This document shows positions 1 through 8,437 of a stretch of DNA of 64,000 nt, in pieces (positions within the stretch are counted from its first letter, which is position 1; every line of letters begins with the position of its first letter). The position numbers were made by a program, and so were the translations under genes. Below the pieces are notes generated by a model, which saw nothing but the letters and a program-made list of their open reading frames with translations, searched no databases and had not been told where the DNA came from. The DNA is from Sulfuricella sp. (GTDB lineage Bacteria > Pseudomonadota > Gammaproteobacteria > Burkholderiales > Sulfuricellaceae), in contig JBAZID010000001.1 of assembly GCA_041651995.1 (NCBI GenBank), positions 806,001 through 870,000 of the forward strand, written 5' to 3'.

Positions 1-1150
1 TGCTGCCAGCGATGACCGGGTCACCCATTCCCTTGGGAACGGCACGGCTTTCGCCGGTCAACAGAGCCTCGTCCACGCTGCTGATGCCGGCGGCCACTTC
101 GCCATCCGCGGCAATCGCCTCACCCGGTTTGGCCAGGATAATGTCGCCCTCCACCAGGTCGAGCACGGCCACCGCCTCTTGCTTGCCAGCGCGGAGGCGC
201 AGGGACATGGCAGGAACCAGCTTGAGCAAATTTTCGGTGGCTTCAACAGATTTCTCCCGTGCATTGCGCTCAAGGAAACGGGTTGAAAGCAGAAACAGGG
301 CGAACATGGTTATGGCATCGTAATACACCAGACCTTCGCCTTGCAGGGTGACCCACACGCTTCCGGCAAAGGCGGTGATGATCGCAATGCTCACCGGAAC
401 ATCCATGTTGAGGTGGCCGGATTTCATTGCCCGCCAGGCGCTGACATAAAAGGGCACCGCGGTATAGAGGAATACTGGCAGCGTGAGCACCAGACTGACG
501 TAACGCAGCAGATTGGCGGTGTCCACATCCATGCCCAGCGAAGCACCGGCATACAACGCAACAGCCAGCATCATGACCTGTGCCGCCGAAAGCCCGGTAA
601 CCGCGATGCGCCGTATATCCCGGCTGCGCCCCTTGCGCCGCAGCTCTTCCTGCTGCAGGGCATTGTAGGGATGGGCGTTGTAGCCCAGAAGCTGGATTTC
701 CTTGAGAATCCGGGAGAGCTGGATTTCCCGTTCATCCCAGCTGATACGGGCACGATGGTTGGCATAATTCACCTGAACCGCCTTGACCCCGGGCAGTTGC
801 TGGAGATGCCGCTCGTTGAGCCAGACACAGGCGGCGCAAGTGATGCCCTCGAGAATCAGCGATGCCTGCTTGATGTGGGGCGCGTCCTCGATAACAAAGC
901 TTTTCTGGATTTCGGGGTGATCGTAGAGCGCAAGTTTGCTCAGCTCGGCGGGGATCAGTTCATGCCCGGTCGATGGCATGGCCGTACGATGGCGGTAATA
1001 TTCCTGCAGCCCGTTTTCGACAATGGCCTGAGCTACCGCCTGACACCCCCGGCAGCATAACGCCCGCATCTGACCTTCAATTTCTAGCGGGTAATCAACA
1101 CCTTGCGGCAGAGGCAGGCCGCAGTGAAAACATGTGCCGTCACCGCTCAT
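1..1150 (-). CDS. ccoI: cbb3 oxidase-associated copper P-type ATPase CcoI/FixI, 3' part cut by the window edge
   Basis: Inner-membrane heavy-metal P1B-type ATPase. The family moves copper outward for assembly of the CuB centre of cbb3 oxidase. I translated this region by hand: about 383 residues are present, with the C-terminus beyond base 1. It begins MSGDGTCFHCGLPLP and has an N-terminal Cys cluster (C7, C10 and CCRGC at 32-36) typical of the CcoI zinc-finger-like region. A heavy-metal-associated motif GITCAAC follows near residue 88, then membrane segments, and the actuator motif LLTGES near residue 363. The P-domain DKTGT and ATP-binding region lie outside the window. The ATG at 1148-1150 overlaps the ccoH stop by 4 bases, so the two are translationally coupled. 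It is the seventh gene of the ccoNOQPGHI operon. Confidence 0.93.
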   Translation of the reverse strand, partial: MSGDGTCFHCGLPLPQGVDYPLEIEGQMRALCCRGCQAVAQAIVENGLQEYYRHRTAMPSTGHELIPAELSKLALYDHPEIQKSFVIEDAPHIKQASLILEGITCAACVWLNERHLQQLPGVKAVQVNYANHRARISWDEREIQLSRILKEIQLLGYNAHPYNALQQEELRRKGRSRDIRRIAVTGLSAAQVMMLAVALYAGASLGMDVDTANLLRYVSLVLTLPVFLYTAVPFYVSAWRAMKSGHLNMDVPVSIAIITAFAGSVWVTLQGEGLVYYDAITMFALFLLSTRFLERNAREKSVEATENLLKLVPAMSLRLRAGKQEAVAVLDLVEGDIILAKPGEAIAADGEVAAGISSVDEALLTGESRAVPKGMGDPVIAGS

Positions 1151-1938
1151 TGTGCCGCGGAGACTTCAATATGCCGTTGCAGCTCAAAGCGGTCATCGTC
1201 ACGTTGCAACTGAACCGCTGCCACCCACATCCCCGGCAAATTCAGCGTCAATTCTCCACGATAAACACCAGGGGCCGTCTCAAGCAGATCGGCCAGTTGT
1301 TCCGGTTGCGCCAGTCCAGGCCGGACAATGGCAAGTTTGACAGTGGCGCCGCGTAGCGGCTGTTTCCCGGCTTCATGCGCGATCACCGAAACGGCAAGCG
1401 GGCGTCCCCGGGCAATCTCGTCAAGGCCGGCAATGGTGATTTCCCAGCCCAGCTTGCGCTGTTTTTCCGCAGCCTTCATGAATTGATTGATCGTCTTGGC
1501 GGCTTCCTCGTCATGCTGCACCACGCCGGAAAAAGCGGTATGGGGCGGGTTTGCCGATTTCTTTTCGGGCTCGGGCAGCAGCCATTTGGCCACCGAGGGT
1601 GGCACGCCCTGGCCTGAAATCAGCAACAATCCGCCATCTATAACGAACAGCAACAGAAAGAACCCGATAATCAGCTTTGGACCCCAGTGCAGTTTTTTTG
1701 CAGCGCCCGGCTTACGGCCGCCTATCAGCGTGAGAACTGTTGCAGTGGCAAGAAACACAGCCATGTGCATGGAAACCACATCTCCCCCCGGCCACTGCCT
1801 GATGCTCAGCGCGAGATAGGCGGTTACAGACACGGTTCCGCCGATTACGCCTCGCCAGTAGTTGCTGACGCCAAATGCGCGCAGCACGTAATACAGGACA
1901 ATGATCAGTAATGCGCCGCCAAAGAGAGTCTGAAACAT
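1147..1938 (-). CDS. ccoH: FixH/CcoH-like cbb3 oxidase assembly protein
   Basis: Predicted accessory protein for cbb3 oxidase assembly. The protein is 263 residues, longer than a typical FixH of about 150-170. Residues 1-70 form two or three hydrophobic segments (FGGALLIIVLYYVLRAF, then MAVFLATATVLTLIGG), and another helix lies near 88-107. The last 110 residues look like the periplasmic FixH beta-sandwich domain, with GWEITIAGLDEIARGRPLAV, a conserved PLRGATV stretch, and GVYRGELTLNLPGMW close to the end. The extra N-terminal membrane region could be a fusion or a lineage-specific extension. It lies 21 bases after ccoG and overlaps ccoI. Product call rests on the C-terminal domain and operon position. 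Confidence 0.8.
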   Translation of the reverse strand: MFQTLFGGALLIIVLYYVLRAFGVSNYWRGVIGGTVSVTAYLALSIRQWPGGDVVSMHMAVFLATATVLTLIGGRKPGAAKKLHWGPKLIIGFFLLLFVIDGGLLLISGQGVPPSVAKWLLPEPEKKSANPPHTAFSGVVQHDEEAAKTINQFMKAAEKQRKLGWEITIAGLDEIARGRPLAVSVIAHEAGKQPLRGATVKLAIVRPGLAQPEQLADLLETAPGVYRGELTLNLPGMWVAAVQLQRDDDRFELQRHIEVSAAQ

Positions 1939-1959
1939 TTTTAGATCTCGTTAATGGTT

Positions 1960-3387
1960 TTATTCGTGTTTGAAATCGAATCGTGTTTCAAGGTGCAAAG
2001 CATTCTCTGGGTTGCCTTTGGGGGTAACAATAAACTCGAAATTATGCGTATATTCCGCCACCTTCGGCGGCAGGGAGACGCCAGCCTGAATGATCAGGCT
2101 CTTTCCGGCATGCACATTCACTTCACTGAAATTACCCACGTCCAGCGCCTGTTCTGGCACGCCTTTCACACTGATTGCGTACACCTCATCCTCAACCGAC
2201 TTGTTGGTGATGCGAACCTGGTAGCGGTTACGTATATTTCCATCCGAAAGCATCACGAATAGCGGCTGGCGCACCTGCTGCACAGCCGCGTCTATACTGC
2301 TGCGATTGCCTATGCTGCTGATCAGCGCAGCCGTCATGAATAACAGAGCGGCCCCCCAGCCTATGATTTTGAGACGTTTCCAGTGTAATTTTGGCTGGGC
2401 AGGCGCCGCCAATTCAAGGTTCGCCTCTGAATCATAGCGAATCAACCCCCTCGGATAGCCCATGGAATCCATCATGTTGTTGCATGCATCAATACACAAG
2501 CCGCAGGCGATACACTGATATTGCAAGCCCTTGCGTATGTCGATCCCGGTCGGGCAAACCTGGATGCACAGCTTGCAATCGATGCAATCGCCATGGCCGC
2601 TGGCGTTGCGCTCTTCCCGCGTTCTCAGCCCGGCGCGTGGAACCGCCCGGCCCGTCCCGCCTTCCCCGCGATGGCTGTCATAGGCAACCGCAAGGGTTTC
2701 CGGATCGTACATCACCCCCTGAAAGCGCGAATAAGGGCACATATAGAGACACACCTGCTCGCGCGCCCATCCGGCGGCAATATAGGTGGTGAGAGTCAGC
2801 ACCAGAACCGTGAAGTAGGCCACGCTCGGCGCCTTCCCGGTCATGAAACGCACGAACAGGTCGGGCGCATAACCGTAATACAGCACAAAGGTCAGCGCGG
2901 TCCAGAACGCCAGCAGCAGCCACAGCGCGTGGGTGAACGATATTTTGAGGATTTTCTCGCCATTCCACGGCTGTTTGTAAAGGCGCTGGCGCGCAGGCCG
3001 CTCACCCTGGATGAATTTTTCGATCGCCATGAATGCGTCCGTCCACAGGGTCTGGAAGCAGAAATAACCGCAGAAGGCGCGCCCGATCAGGCCGGTCACG
3101 AAAAACAGCAGCGCTCCGGCGATAAACAACAGCAGGGAAAGCCAGAAAATATCCTGAGGGTAAACAACCAGGTCGAACAGATAGAATTTGCGCCCCGGCA
3201 GATCGAACAACACGCTTTGCGACGGTGCCTCGTGACCACGCTGCCAGGGCAGCCAGGGCAACAGAAAATAGACGCCATACGCAACCGCCAGGGTCAACCA
3301 TTTGAAAGTACGAAACTTTCCTTTGACCGAACGGGGAAAAATGGGGATGCGTTTCTGATAAAGCGTGGAGGGTTCGTGATCTGCCAT
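1960..3387 (-). CDS. ccoG: cbb3 oxidase accessory ferredoxin CcoG (RdxA/FixG)
   Basis: Polyferredoxin-type membrane protein thought to reduce copper for the CcoI/cbb3 maturation pathway. Several membrane segments come first (for example YGVYFLLPWLPW and the stretch around GRAFCGYFCFQTLWTDAF). Two 4Fe-4S ligand sets follow, CIDCKLCIQVCP and CIACGLCIDAC. A C-terminal beta-sandwich domain with NRYQVRITNKS-type sequence resembles the FixG C-terminal domain. I chose the ATG at 3387 (MADHEPSTLYQ) because AGGA sits about 10 bases upstream. A longer in-frame start at 3432 would run through the GC-rich hairpin at 3410-3430. It lies between ccoP and ccoH in the operon. Confidence 0.94.
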   Translation of the reverse strand: MADHEPSTLYQKRIPIFPRSVKGKFRTFKWLTLAVAYGVYFLLPWLPWQRGHEAPSQSVLFDLPGRKFYLFDLVVYPQDIFWLSLLLFIAGALLFFVTGLIGRAFCGYFCFQTLWTDAFMAIEKFIQGERPARQRLYKQPWNGEKILKISFTHALWLLLAFWTALTFVLYYGYAPDLFVRFMTGKAPSVAYFTVLVLTLTTYIAAGWAREQVCLYMCPYSRFQGVMYDPETLAVAYDSHRGEGGTGRAVPRAGLRTREERNASGHGDCIDCKLCIQVCPTGIDIRKGLQYQCIACGLCIDACNNMMDSMGYPRGLIRYDSEANLELAAPAQPKLHWKRLKIIGWGAALLFMTAALISSIGNRSSIDAAVQQVRQPLFVMLSDGNIRNRYQVRITNKSVEDEVYAISVKGVPEQALDVGNFSEVNVHAGKSLIIQAGVSLPPKVAEYTHNFEFIVTPKGNPENALHLETRFDFKHE

Positions 3388-3409
3388 GTCCGTTTTCCTG
3401 AAAAGACAA

Positions 3410-3430
3410 GGGCCCGCTCTAGGCGGGCCC
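3410..3430 (-). terminator. GC-rich hairpin between ccoP and ccoG
   Basis: A perfect 8-bp inverted repeat GGGCCCGC / GCGGGCCC has a 5-base loop. On the minus strand it is followed by TTGTCTTTTC and then the ccoG ribosome-binding site. The shape is that of an intrinsic terminator or a processing/stability hairpin. In this position it would let ccoNOQP transcript exceed ccoGHI transcript. The T run is interrupted, so partial termination is more likely than a full stop. Confidence 0.5.
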
Positions 3431-3459
3431 AATATTATATCAGGATTTCCTAATATTAA

Positions 3460-4377
3460 TTACTTGGCTCCGCCACCCAGGCCATGCACGTAGGCAGTCA
3501 GCAGCTTGATCTGCTCGGGTTTGAGACGCGCCTCCCAGCCCGGCATGACGCCGCGGTTCAGCCCGTTGGCAATCACCTGCCGTATTACCTCAACTTTCTT
3601 CCCGGCATTTTCCTGAGCCTGAACATCCGCCCACAGCCATATCTTGTCGGTCAGATTTGCGGAGCCGATGGCCTGACGCCCCTTGCCGTTGTTGTCGTGG
3701 CAGTAATAGCAAGCTGCGGCATCGCCGTGGAACAGTGCATCACCGGCCTTCACCTTGGCGGCGTCCGCCTTCTCACCCGAGAGCGAAGCGACATAATGCG
3801 CCAGATTATCCAGCTGCTCGTTGTTCAGCACTTCCTTGAAGGCCGGCATGTAGCCGTTGCGGCCCTTGGCAATGGTTTCCTGAATCTTTTCATGCGAGCC
3901 GCCATAGAGCCAGTCGTCGTCGGTCAGATTGGGAAAGAAACCCATTTTCCCCTGCCCGCCCGCCTGATGGCACGGCGCGCAATTGTCTGAGAAAATCGCC
4001 TTACCAGCCGAATTGACAAAGCTGGTCAGTTCGGGATCCTTGACGATTTGCTCGAAGGGAGTGGCAGTCACCTTGTCAAAATAGGGCTTCTGCATCTGTT
4101 CGGCTTCGTTCATATCCTTCATCAACTGTGCGCGGGTATTCCAGTGCGAGGTTTTCTCCTCACCCTTGTTGTTGACGTAGGTGACCGAGCCGAACCCGGT
4201 GGTGAACTGCTTGCCGATTGGCCATGCGGGATAAATCATCCAGTAGATGATGGAGATGACTACCGTGGCATAGAACCCCATCAACCACCAGGAAGGCAGC
4301 GGATTGCTGTACTCCTGCAGGTTGTCATCCCATACGTGGCCGGTAGTTTGTACGGTTTGCGGTTTTTGCTGACTCAT
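3460..4377 (-). CDS. ccoP: cbb3-type cytochrome c oxidase diheme subunit III
   Basis: Diheme cytochrome c subunit that passes electrons from soluble cytochrome c to CcoO/CcoN. It is 305 residues. One N-terminal membrane helix lies near residues 33-50 (WLMGFYATVVISIIYWMIY). Two CXXCH haem sites are at residues 133-137 (CAPCH) and 223-227 (CYYCH). Conserved cytochrome c methionine contexts follow (GYMPAF and GVMPGW). Length and layout are normal for CcoP. Its start overlaps the ccoQ stop by one base, so expression is coupled. Confidence 0.98.
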   Translation of the reverse strand: MSQQKPQTVQTTGHVWDDNLQEYSNPLPSWWLMGFYATVVISIIYWMIYPAWPIGKQFTTGFGSVTYVNNKGEEKTSHWNTRAQLMKDMNEAEQMQKPYFDKVTATPFEQIVKDPELTSFVNSAGKAIFSDNCAPCHQAGGQGKMGFFPNLTDDDWLYGGSHEKIQETIAKGRNGYMPAFKEVLNNEQLDNLAHYVASLSGEKADAAKVKAGDALFHGDAAACYYCHDNNGKGRQAIGSANLTDKIWLWADVQAQENAGKKVEVIRQVIANGLNRGVMPGWEARLKPEQIKLLTAYVHGLGGGAK

Positions 4378-4562
4378 TATTTCGCTTCCTTTGTATCCGA
4401 ATCCTCATCGAGGAATGGTATGTCCTTGTGAGATTCCAGGCGCTCGCCGCGCTTCTTGCTGCCAAACACATAAATCAGAACCAGGCAGAAAGTGACAAAA
4501 AATATTACCAGCGCGAGCGGCTTGGTATTTTCATCCCTGGAAAACCACTGCAACCATTCCAT
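4377..4562 (-). CDS. ccoQ: cbb3 oxidase small subunit CcoQ
   Basis: Small single-helix subunit (61 residues) that in other bacteria stabilises CcoP within the cbb3 complex. One hydrophobic helix (LALVIFFVTFCLVLIYVFG, about residues 16-34) is followed by the basic stretch SKKRGER, as in other CcoQ proteins, and an acidic tail. It sits between ccoO and ccoP, which is the standard position, and overlaps ccoP by one base. Confidence 0.93.
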   Translation of the reverse strand: MEWLQWFSRDENTKPLALVIFFVTFCLVLIYVFGSKKRGERLESHKDIPFLDEDSDTKEAK

Positions 4563-4575
4563 CTAACCACCTTAA

Positions 4576-5319
4576 TTAACGGAATTTGACGAATTCGTCG
4601 TTATCGTACTTGCTGAAATCCACCATGGTGCCCAGCACCTGCAAGTAGGCCACCAACGCATCCATCTCGCTGACATTGCCGCGGTCCCCGTCAAAATTGC
4701 CCGCCTGAGCCTGGGCAATCAAGTTCTTCTGGGCATCCGGGATATGCAGCGTTTGAGCCACATCGGCGCCAAAGTCCTTGACGTTTCTATCGTACTCGCC
4801 CTGCGTCAGTGAGTATGGCACGCCAACCTGGCGCAGCGCCTTGAGCCGTTCAGCCATATCGGAATAATCCAGCGCGGTAGTCATCAGCCACGGGTAGCGC
4901 GGCATCACGGAAGGCGGCACCATGGATTTCGGATCGATCAGGTGTTGCACATGCCAGTCGTTGGAATATTTCTTGCCCACGCGCGCCAGATCCGGTCCGG
5001 TGCGCTTGGAGCCCCACTGGAACGGGTGGTCATACTTGGATTCCGCCGCCAGCGAGTAGTGTCCATAACGCAGTGCTTCGTCACGGAACGGGCGAATCAT
5101 CTGCGAGTGGCACAGGTAGCAGCCCTCGCGCACATAAATGTCACGTCCACGAGACTCCAGAGGCGTGTAGGGGCGCACTCCGTCCACTTTTTCCACTGTC
5201 TCCTTGATGAAGAACAGCGGTGCGATTTCGACCAGTCCGCCGATACTGATGGCGATCATGGTCGCGATCAGCATGAGGCCGACGTTTTTTTCAATCCATT
5301 CGTGTTTGAAATTGAACAT
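4576..5319 (-). CDS. ccoO: cbb3-type cytochrome c oxidase monoheme subunit II
   Basis: Membrane-anchored monoheme cytochrome c of cbb3 oxidase. The protein starts MFNFKHEWIEKN, a conserved CcoO opening. It has one helix at about residues 12-31 and a single haem site CYLCH at residues 67-71, followed by the family sequence SQMIRPFRDE. I prefer the ATG at 5319, which has AGTGAG just upstream, over a GTG four codons earlier at 5331. The product is 247 residues. It follows ccoN by about 70 bases. Confidence 0.97.
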   Translation of the reverse strand: MFNFKHEWIEKNVGLMLIATMIAISIGGLVEIAPLFFIKETVEKVDGVRPYTPLESRGRDIYVREGCYLCHSQMIRPFRDEALRYGHYSLAAESKYDHPFQWGSKRTGPDLARVGKKYSNDWHVQHLIDPKSMVPPSVMPRYPWLMTTALDYSDMAERLKALRQVGVPYSLTQGEYDRNVKDFGADVAQTLHIPDAQKNLIAQAQAGNFDGDRGNVSEMDALVAYLQVLGTMVDFSKYDNDEFVKFR

Positions 5320-5387
5320 ATTATTTCTCACTTAATTCCATTGCTCCAGGCGGCCGGCAGTGCCGTCCGCCTGCTCCCGATGCTAAC

Positions 5388-6836
5388 TTATGCAGCCGCC
5401 CTGGCAGGGTTCACGTCCACTTCCGCGACTTGGCCTTTGCTCTGACGAATGGTCATATAAGTATTGAACACCATCAGCAACATGCCGGTCAGGAAGAACA
5501 TGCCGCCAATCGCACGCATCGCGTAGAAAGGATGCATTGCCGCCACGGACTCGGCAAAGGAGTACTGCAGGTTGCCGAAGTCATCGAAAGCGCGCCACAT
5601 CAGACCCTGCATGATGCCCGAGATCCACATCGCGGTGATGTACAGCAGGGTGCCGATGGTCGCCAGCCAGAAATGAATATTGATCAGCTTTTCGCTGTAC
5701 ATCCTGGTATCCCATAGCTTGGGGATGAGGTGGTAAAGCGAGCCAAAGGAAATCATCGCCACCCAGCCCAGCGCACCGGAGTGCACGTGGCCCACGGTCC
5801 AGTCGGTGTAATGGGAGAGCGCATTCACGTCCTTCAGCGACATCATCGGACCTTCAAAGGTGGACATGCCGTAGAACGACAGCGCCACGATCATGAAGCG
5901 CATGATGGGGTCGGTACGCAGCTTGTCCCAGGCGCCGGACAAGGTCATGATGCCGTTGATCATGCCGCCCCATGAGGGCAGCAACAGCATGATGGAGAAG
6001 GTTGCGGCCAGGGTGGAAGTCCAGTCCGGCAGCGCAGTCCAGTGCAGGTGGTGCGCGCCCACCCACATGTAGAGGAAAGACAGCGCCCAGAAGTGCACGA
6101 TGGACAGGCGGTAGGAATAGATCGGGCGGCCGGCCTGTTTGGGCACGAAGTAGTACATCATGCCGAGGAAGGCCGCGGTGAGGAAGAAGCCTACCGCGTT
6201 ATGGCCGTACCACCACTGGGTCATTGCATCCTGGGTGCCGGCGAACAGGCTGTAGGACTTGAGGGTGAACAGGCTTACCGGTACCGACAGGTTGTTGAAG
6301 GTATGCAGCAGGGCAGTCGCCAGGATGAAGGACAGATAGAACCAGTTGGCCACGTAGATGTGCGGCTGCTTGCGCTTCATGAGGGTACCCACGAAGACGA
6401 TCAGATAAGTCACCCACACCACTTCGATCAGCAGATCGATCGGCCATTCCATCTCCGCGTATTCGCGACCCTGGCTGTAACCCATCACGTAGCTCAGCGC
6501 GGCCAGCACGATGACGGCCTGCCATCCCCAGAACGTGAAGCTCGCCATGCCATCGCCGAACAGGCGTGCCTGACAAGTACGCTGCACCACATAGTAGGAA
6601 GTGGCGAACAGAGCGCTGCCACCGAAGCCAAAAATCACGGCGCCGGTATGCACCGGGCGCAAACGGCCAAACGTGATATAGGGCAGGTCGAAATTCAGGA
6701 AAGGCCACGCCAGCTCGGAGGCGATATACACACCCACGAGCATGCCAACCGCACCCCAGACCAAGGCCATGATCGTAAATTTCCGGACAATATCGAAGTT
6801 ATATTGCTCGGTACCCGCGACGCCAACTGCCGCCAT
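5388..6836 (-). CDS. ccoN: cbb3-type cytochrome c oxidase catalytic subunit I
   Basis: Catalytic haem-copper subunit with 12 membrane helices, reducing oxygen at low concentration. It is 482 residues, the normal length. Haem and CuB histidine contexts are visible: RPVHTGAVIFGFGG near the N-terminus, WWYGHNAVGFFLT, WVGAHHLHWTALPDW, and DWTVGHVHSGALGW. A strong ribosome site (AAGGAGAAGG) lies just upstream of the ATG. It is first in the ccoNOQPGHI operon, and an FNR-like box lies about 225 bases upstream. Confidence 0.98.
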   Translation of the reverse strand: MAAVGVAGTEQYNFDIVRKFTIMALVWGAVGMLVGVYIASELAWPFLNFDLPYITFGRLRPVHTGAVIFGFGGSALFATSYYVVQRTCQARLFGDGMASFTFWGWQAVIVLAALSYVMGYSQGREYAEMEWPIDLLIEVVWVTYLIVFVGTLMKRKQPHIYVANWFYLSFILATALLHTFNNLSVPVSLFTLKSYSLFAGTQDAMTQWWYGHNAVGFFLTAAFLGMMYYFVPKQAGRPIYSYRLSIVHFWALSFLYMWVGAHHLHWTALPDWTSTLAATFSIMLLLPSWGGMINGIMTLSGAWDKLRTDPIMRFMIVALSFYGMSTFEGPMMSLKDVNALSHYTDWTVGHVHSGALGWVAMISFGSLYHLIPKLWDTRMYSEKLINIHFWLATIGTLLYITAMWISGIMQGLMWRAFDDFGNLQYSFAESVAAMHPFYAMRAIGGMFFLTGMLLMVFNTYMTIRQSKGQVAEVDVNPARAAA

Positions 6837-7059
6837 AACCTTCTCCTTTTGTTTTTGAAGCGAGCCACAACATCACCAGTGTGGCGCGTCGACCTTCCAG
6901 TCCGGCAAACCGCCCGGCAGGCAAGACAAAGGCCAAGCGTTATGTCTCGCCTGGCCTCGACATCTCTTAGTAAGTGCAACCGTAGAACTGACACGCCAAT
7001 CACATTGCATACTGGACGTACATCGCCCGTCAATATAGCGGGAAACGCCCAAGAAAACA

Positions 7060-7073
7060 CTGACCAATGTCAA
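7060..7073 (-). promoter_or_regulatory. FNR/Anr-like box upstream of ccoN
   Basis: The 14-mer CTGACCAATGTCAA contains the palindrome TGAC-N4-GTCA and matches the FNR consensus TTGATnnnnATCAA at 7 of 10 defined positions. It lies in the 305-base gap 6837-7141 between fnr and ccoN, the only strong dyad I see there. Class II activation from this site would give a leader of about 190 bases. The rest of the gap shows no gene; the small reading frames in it look random. Confidence 0.5.
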
Positions 7074-7141
7074 CTTTGTTGGGTTATTTTTGGCATGTCG
7101 CACAAAAGATGCGCCCTGAAGGCGCAGTCTGAGGCCTTACT

Positions 7142-7906
7142 TCAAGACGGCGGGGCCGCCTCTTGAGATTTCTGCAGCCGGTCCGGCTGGATTAGACGCA
7201 CGATGCGCCGCTGGGTGGCTATCAAGGATTCTTCCTCAAAACGTGTAATTACGCGGCACACAGTCTCTTCCGCCAAACCCAGGTAGTTTCCGATATCGCT
7301 ACGCGACATGCTGAGCTTAAGCTCTTCTGCTGGCTGGCCATGGTATTTGAGCCGAAGGGACAGATTGACAAGGAAGCTGGCAAGCCGCTCTTCAGCTCTT
7401 TTTTTCCCCAGCAGCAACATCATTTCCTGGTGATGATTAATTTCCTGGCTCATGATTCTGAGCATCTGTTGCTGAAGCCCCGGCACTTGCGCCACCAGTT
7501 CTTCATAGCGCTCGAACGGAACCTCACATACGCTGGTGGCCTCCAAAGCGCGCGCCTCACTGTTATAGCGATTGGCAACCAGAGAGTTAAGGCCTATCAA
7601 CTCTCCGGAAATATGAAAACCGGTTACCTGGATACGTCCATCATCGGTCAACACGGAAGTTTTCACAGACCCGCTGCGAATTGCGAATACCGCTCGAAAA
7701 GGCTCGCCTACAGAAAAAATGGGGTCGCCGCGCTTGTAGGTGCGACGGCTTTTCACCAGCGTATTAAGAACGCTGAGGTCTGTATCCCCGCCCACGGCAA
7801 AGCAAAGGTTGTAGATCCCGCAATCCGTACAGGCGACAGGGGTGCTTGACTGTTCCGCAGCCTTGCTAATCTTGACTCGCTTGAGGGGGGAGCTGAAAGC
7901 GAGCAT
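7142..7906 (-). CDS. fnr: FNR-type oxygen-sensing transcription factor
   Basis: CRP/FNR-family regulator, 254 residues, that binds DNA as a dimer when its 4Fe-4S cluster is intact. The four cluster ligands are visible: C26, C29 and C35 (ACTDCGIYNLC) and C127 (SVCEVP). A cyclic-nucleotide-binding-like fold follows, then the dimer helix (RIMSQEI) and a C-terminal helix-turn-helix. The recognition helix reads LAEETVCRVI. The Glu and Arg that contact DNA are kept, but the position equivalent to E. coli Ser212 is Cys217. The E. coli Asp154 position is His159. It lies just after the Rrf2 gene (6-base gap) and upstream of ccoNOQP, its likely target. Confidence 0.93.
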   Translation of the reverse strand: MLAFSSPLKRVKISKAAEQSSTPVACTDCGIYNLCFAVGGDTDLSVLNTLVKSRRTYKRGDPIFSVGEPFRAVFAIRSGSVKTSVLTDDGRIQVTGFHISGELIGLNSLVANRYNSEARALEATSVCEVPFERYEELVAQVPGLQQQMLRIMSQEINHHQEMMLLLGKKRAEERLASFLVNLSLRLKYHGQPAEELKLSMSRSDIGNYLGLAEETVCRVITRFEEESLIATQRRIVRLIQPDRLQKSQEAAPPS

Positions 7907-7912
7907 GGCAAG

Positions 7913-8368
7913 CTAGGTGCCAAGCACTGCGTGGGGGAGGTCGGTAATCCGATATTTACCACTTTGCACGGCAATAGCCAGCTTTTCCAGGGTCTGCTCG
8001 TGCAACATGCTGACAACCTTTTCCTTGATTGGCTTCCAGCGCACATGCATGGGACACGCGGTTTCGTCGCTGCACACCTTCAGGCCCAGGACGCAATCAT
8101 CGGTAAAGCCCTTGCCCTCTGTCAGCACCAGCACCTGCATCAAGTCGGTTTTTTCTGCTTCCTCGCGCAGGCAAAATCCACCCAGCCGGCCGCGAAAGGA
8201 ATAGAGCAGATTGCCCTTGCACAGGTTTTGCATGATTTTTGCCAGATAGGCGGAGGGGACACCCAGGTGGGCGGCAATTTCACGATTGAGCACAGGCTCG
8301 CCACGCGGTTGGGTAGCGATGTAAATCAGCGCCTGTATGGCATATTGACTGGTTCGGGAGAGTATCAT
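7913..8368 (-). CDS. Rrf2-family transcriptional regulator with an Fe-S-type Cys triad
   Basis: Winged-helix regulator of the Rrf2 family (IscR/NsrR relatives). The first 90 residues hold the family's winged HTH (MILSRTSQYAIQALIYIA and RGRLGGFCL). Three cysteines then follow in DDCVLGLKVCSDETACP. The spacing is C-x6-C-x5-C, one residue different from IscR (C-x5-C-x5-C), so a cluster is likely but the signal is unclear. I chose the ATG at 8368 over a TTG at 8389 because family members begin near this Met. The gene ends 6 bases before fnr, which suggests one transcript carrying two redox regulators. Confidence 0.85.
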   Translation of the reverse strand: MILSRTSQYAIQALIYIATQPRGEPVLNREIAAHLGVPSAYLAKIMQNLCKGNLLYSFRGRLGGFCLREEAEKTDLMQVLVLTEGKGFTDDCVLGLKVCSDETACPMHVRWKPIKEKVVSMLHEQTLEKLAIAVQSGKYRITDLPHAVLGT

Positions 8369-8404
8369 GGCCGCTTTATTATGCCGCAATCCATAAATTT
8401 GTAA

Positions 8405-8420
8405 AGGATGGCGCCATCCT
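8405..8420. promoter_or_regulatory. 16-bp perfect palindrome upstream of the Rrf2 gene
   Basis: AGGATGGCGCCATCCT is a perfect palindrome in the 69-base gap between bioD and the Rrf2 start. It could be an autoregulatory operator for the Rrf2 regulator, or a short hairpin (6-bp stem, GCGC loop) ending the bio transcript. On the minus strand it is followed by TTTACAAATTT, a weak T-rich tail. Position and symmetry are seen; the function is inferred. Confidence 0.4.
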
Positions 8421-8437
8421 GAATTCGCGGGAAACTA

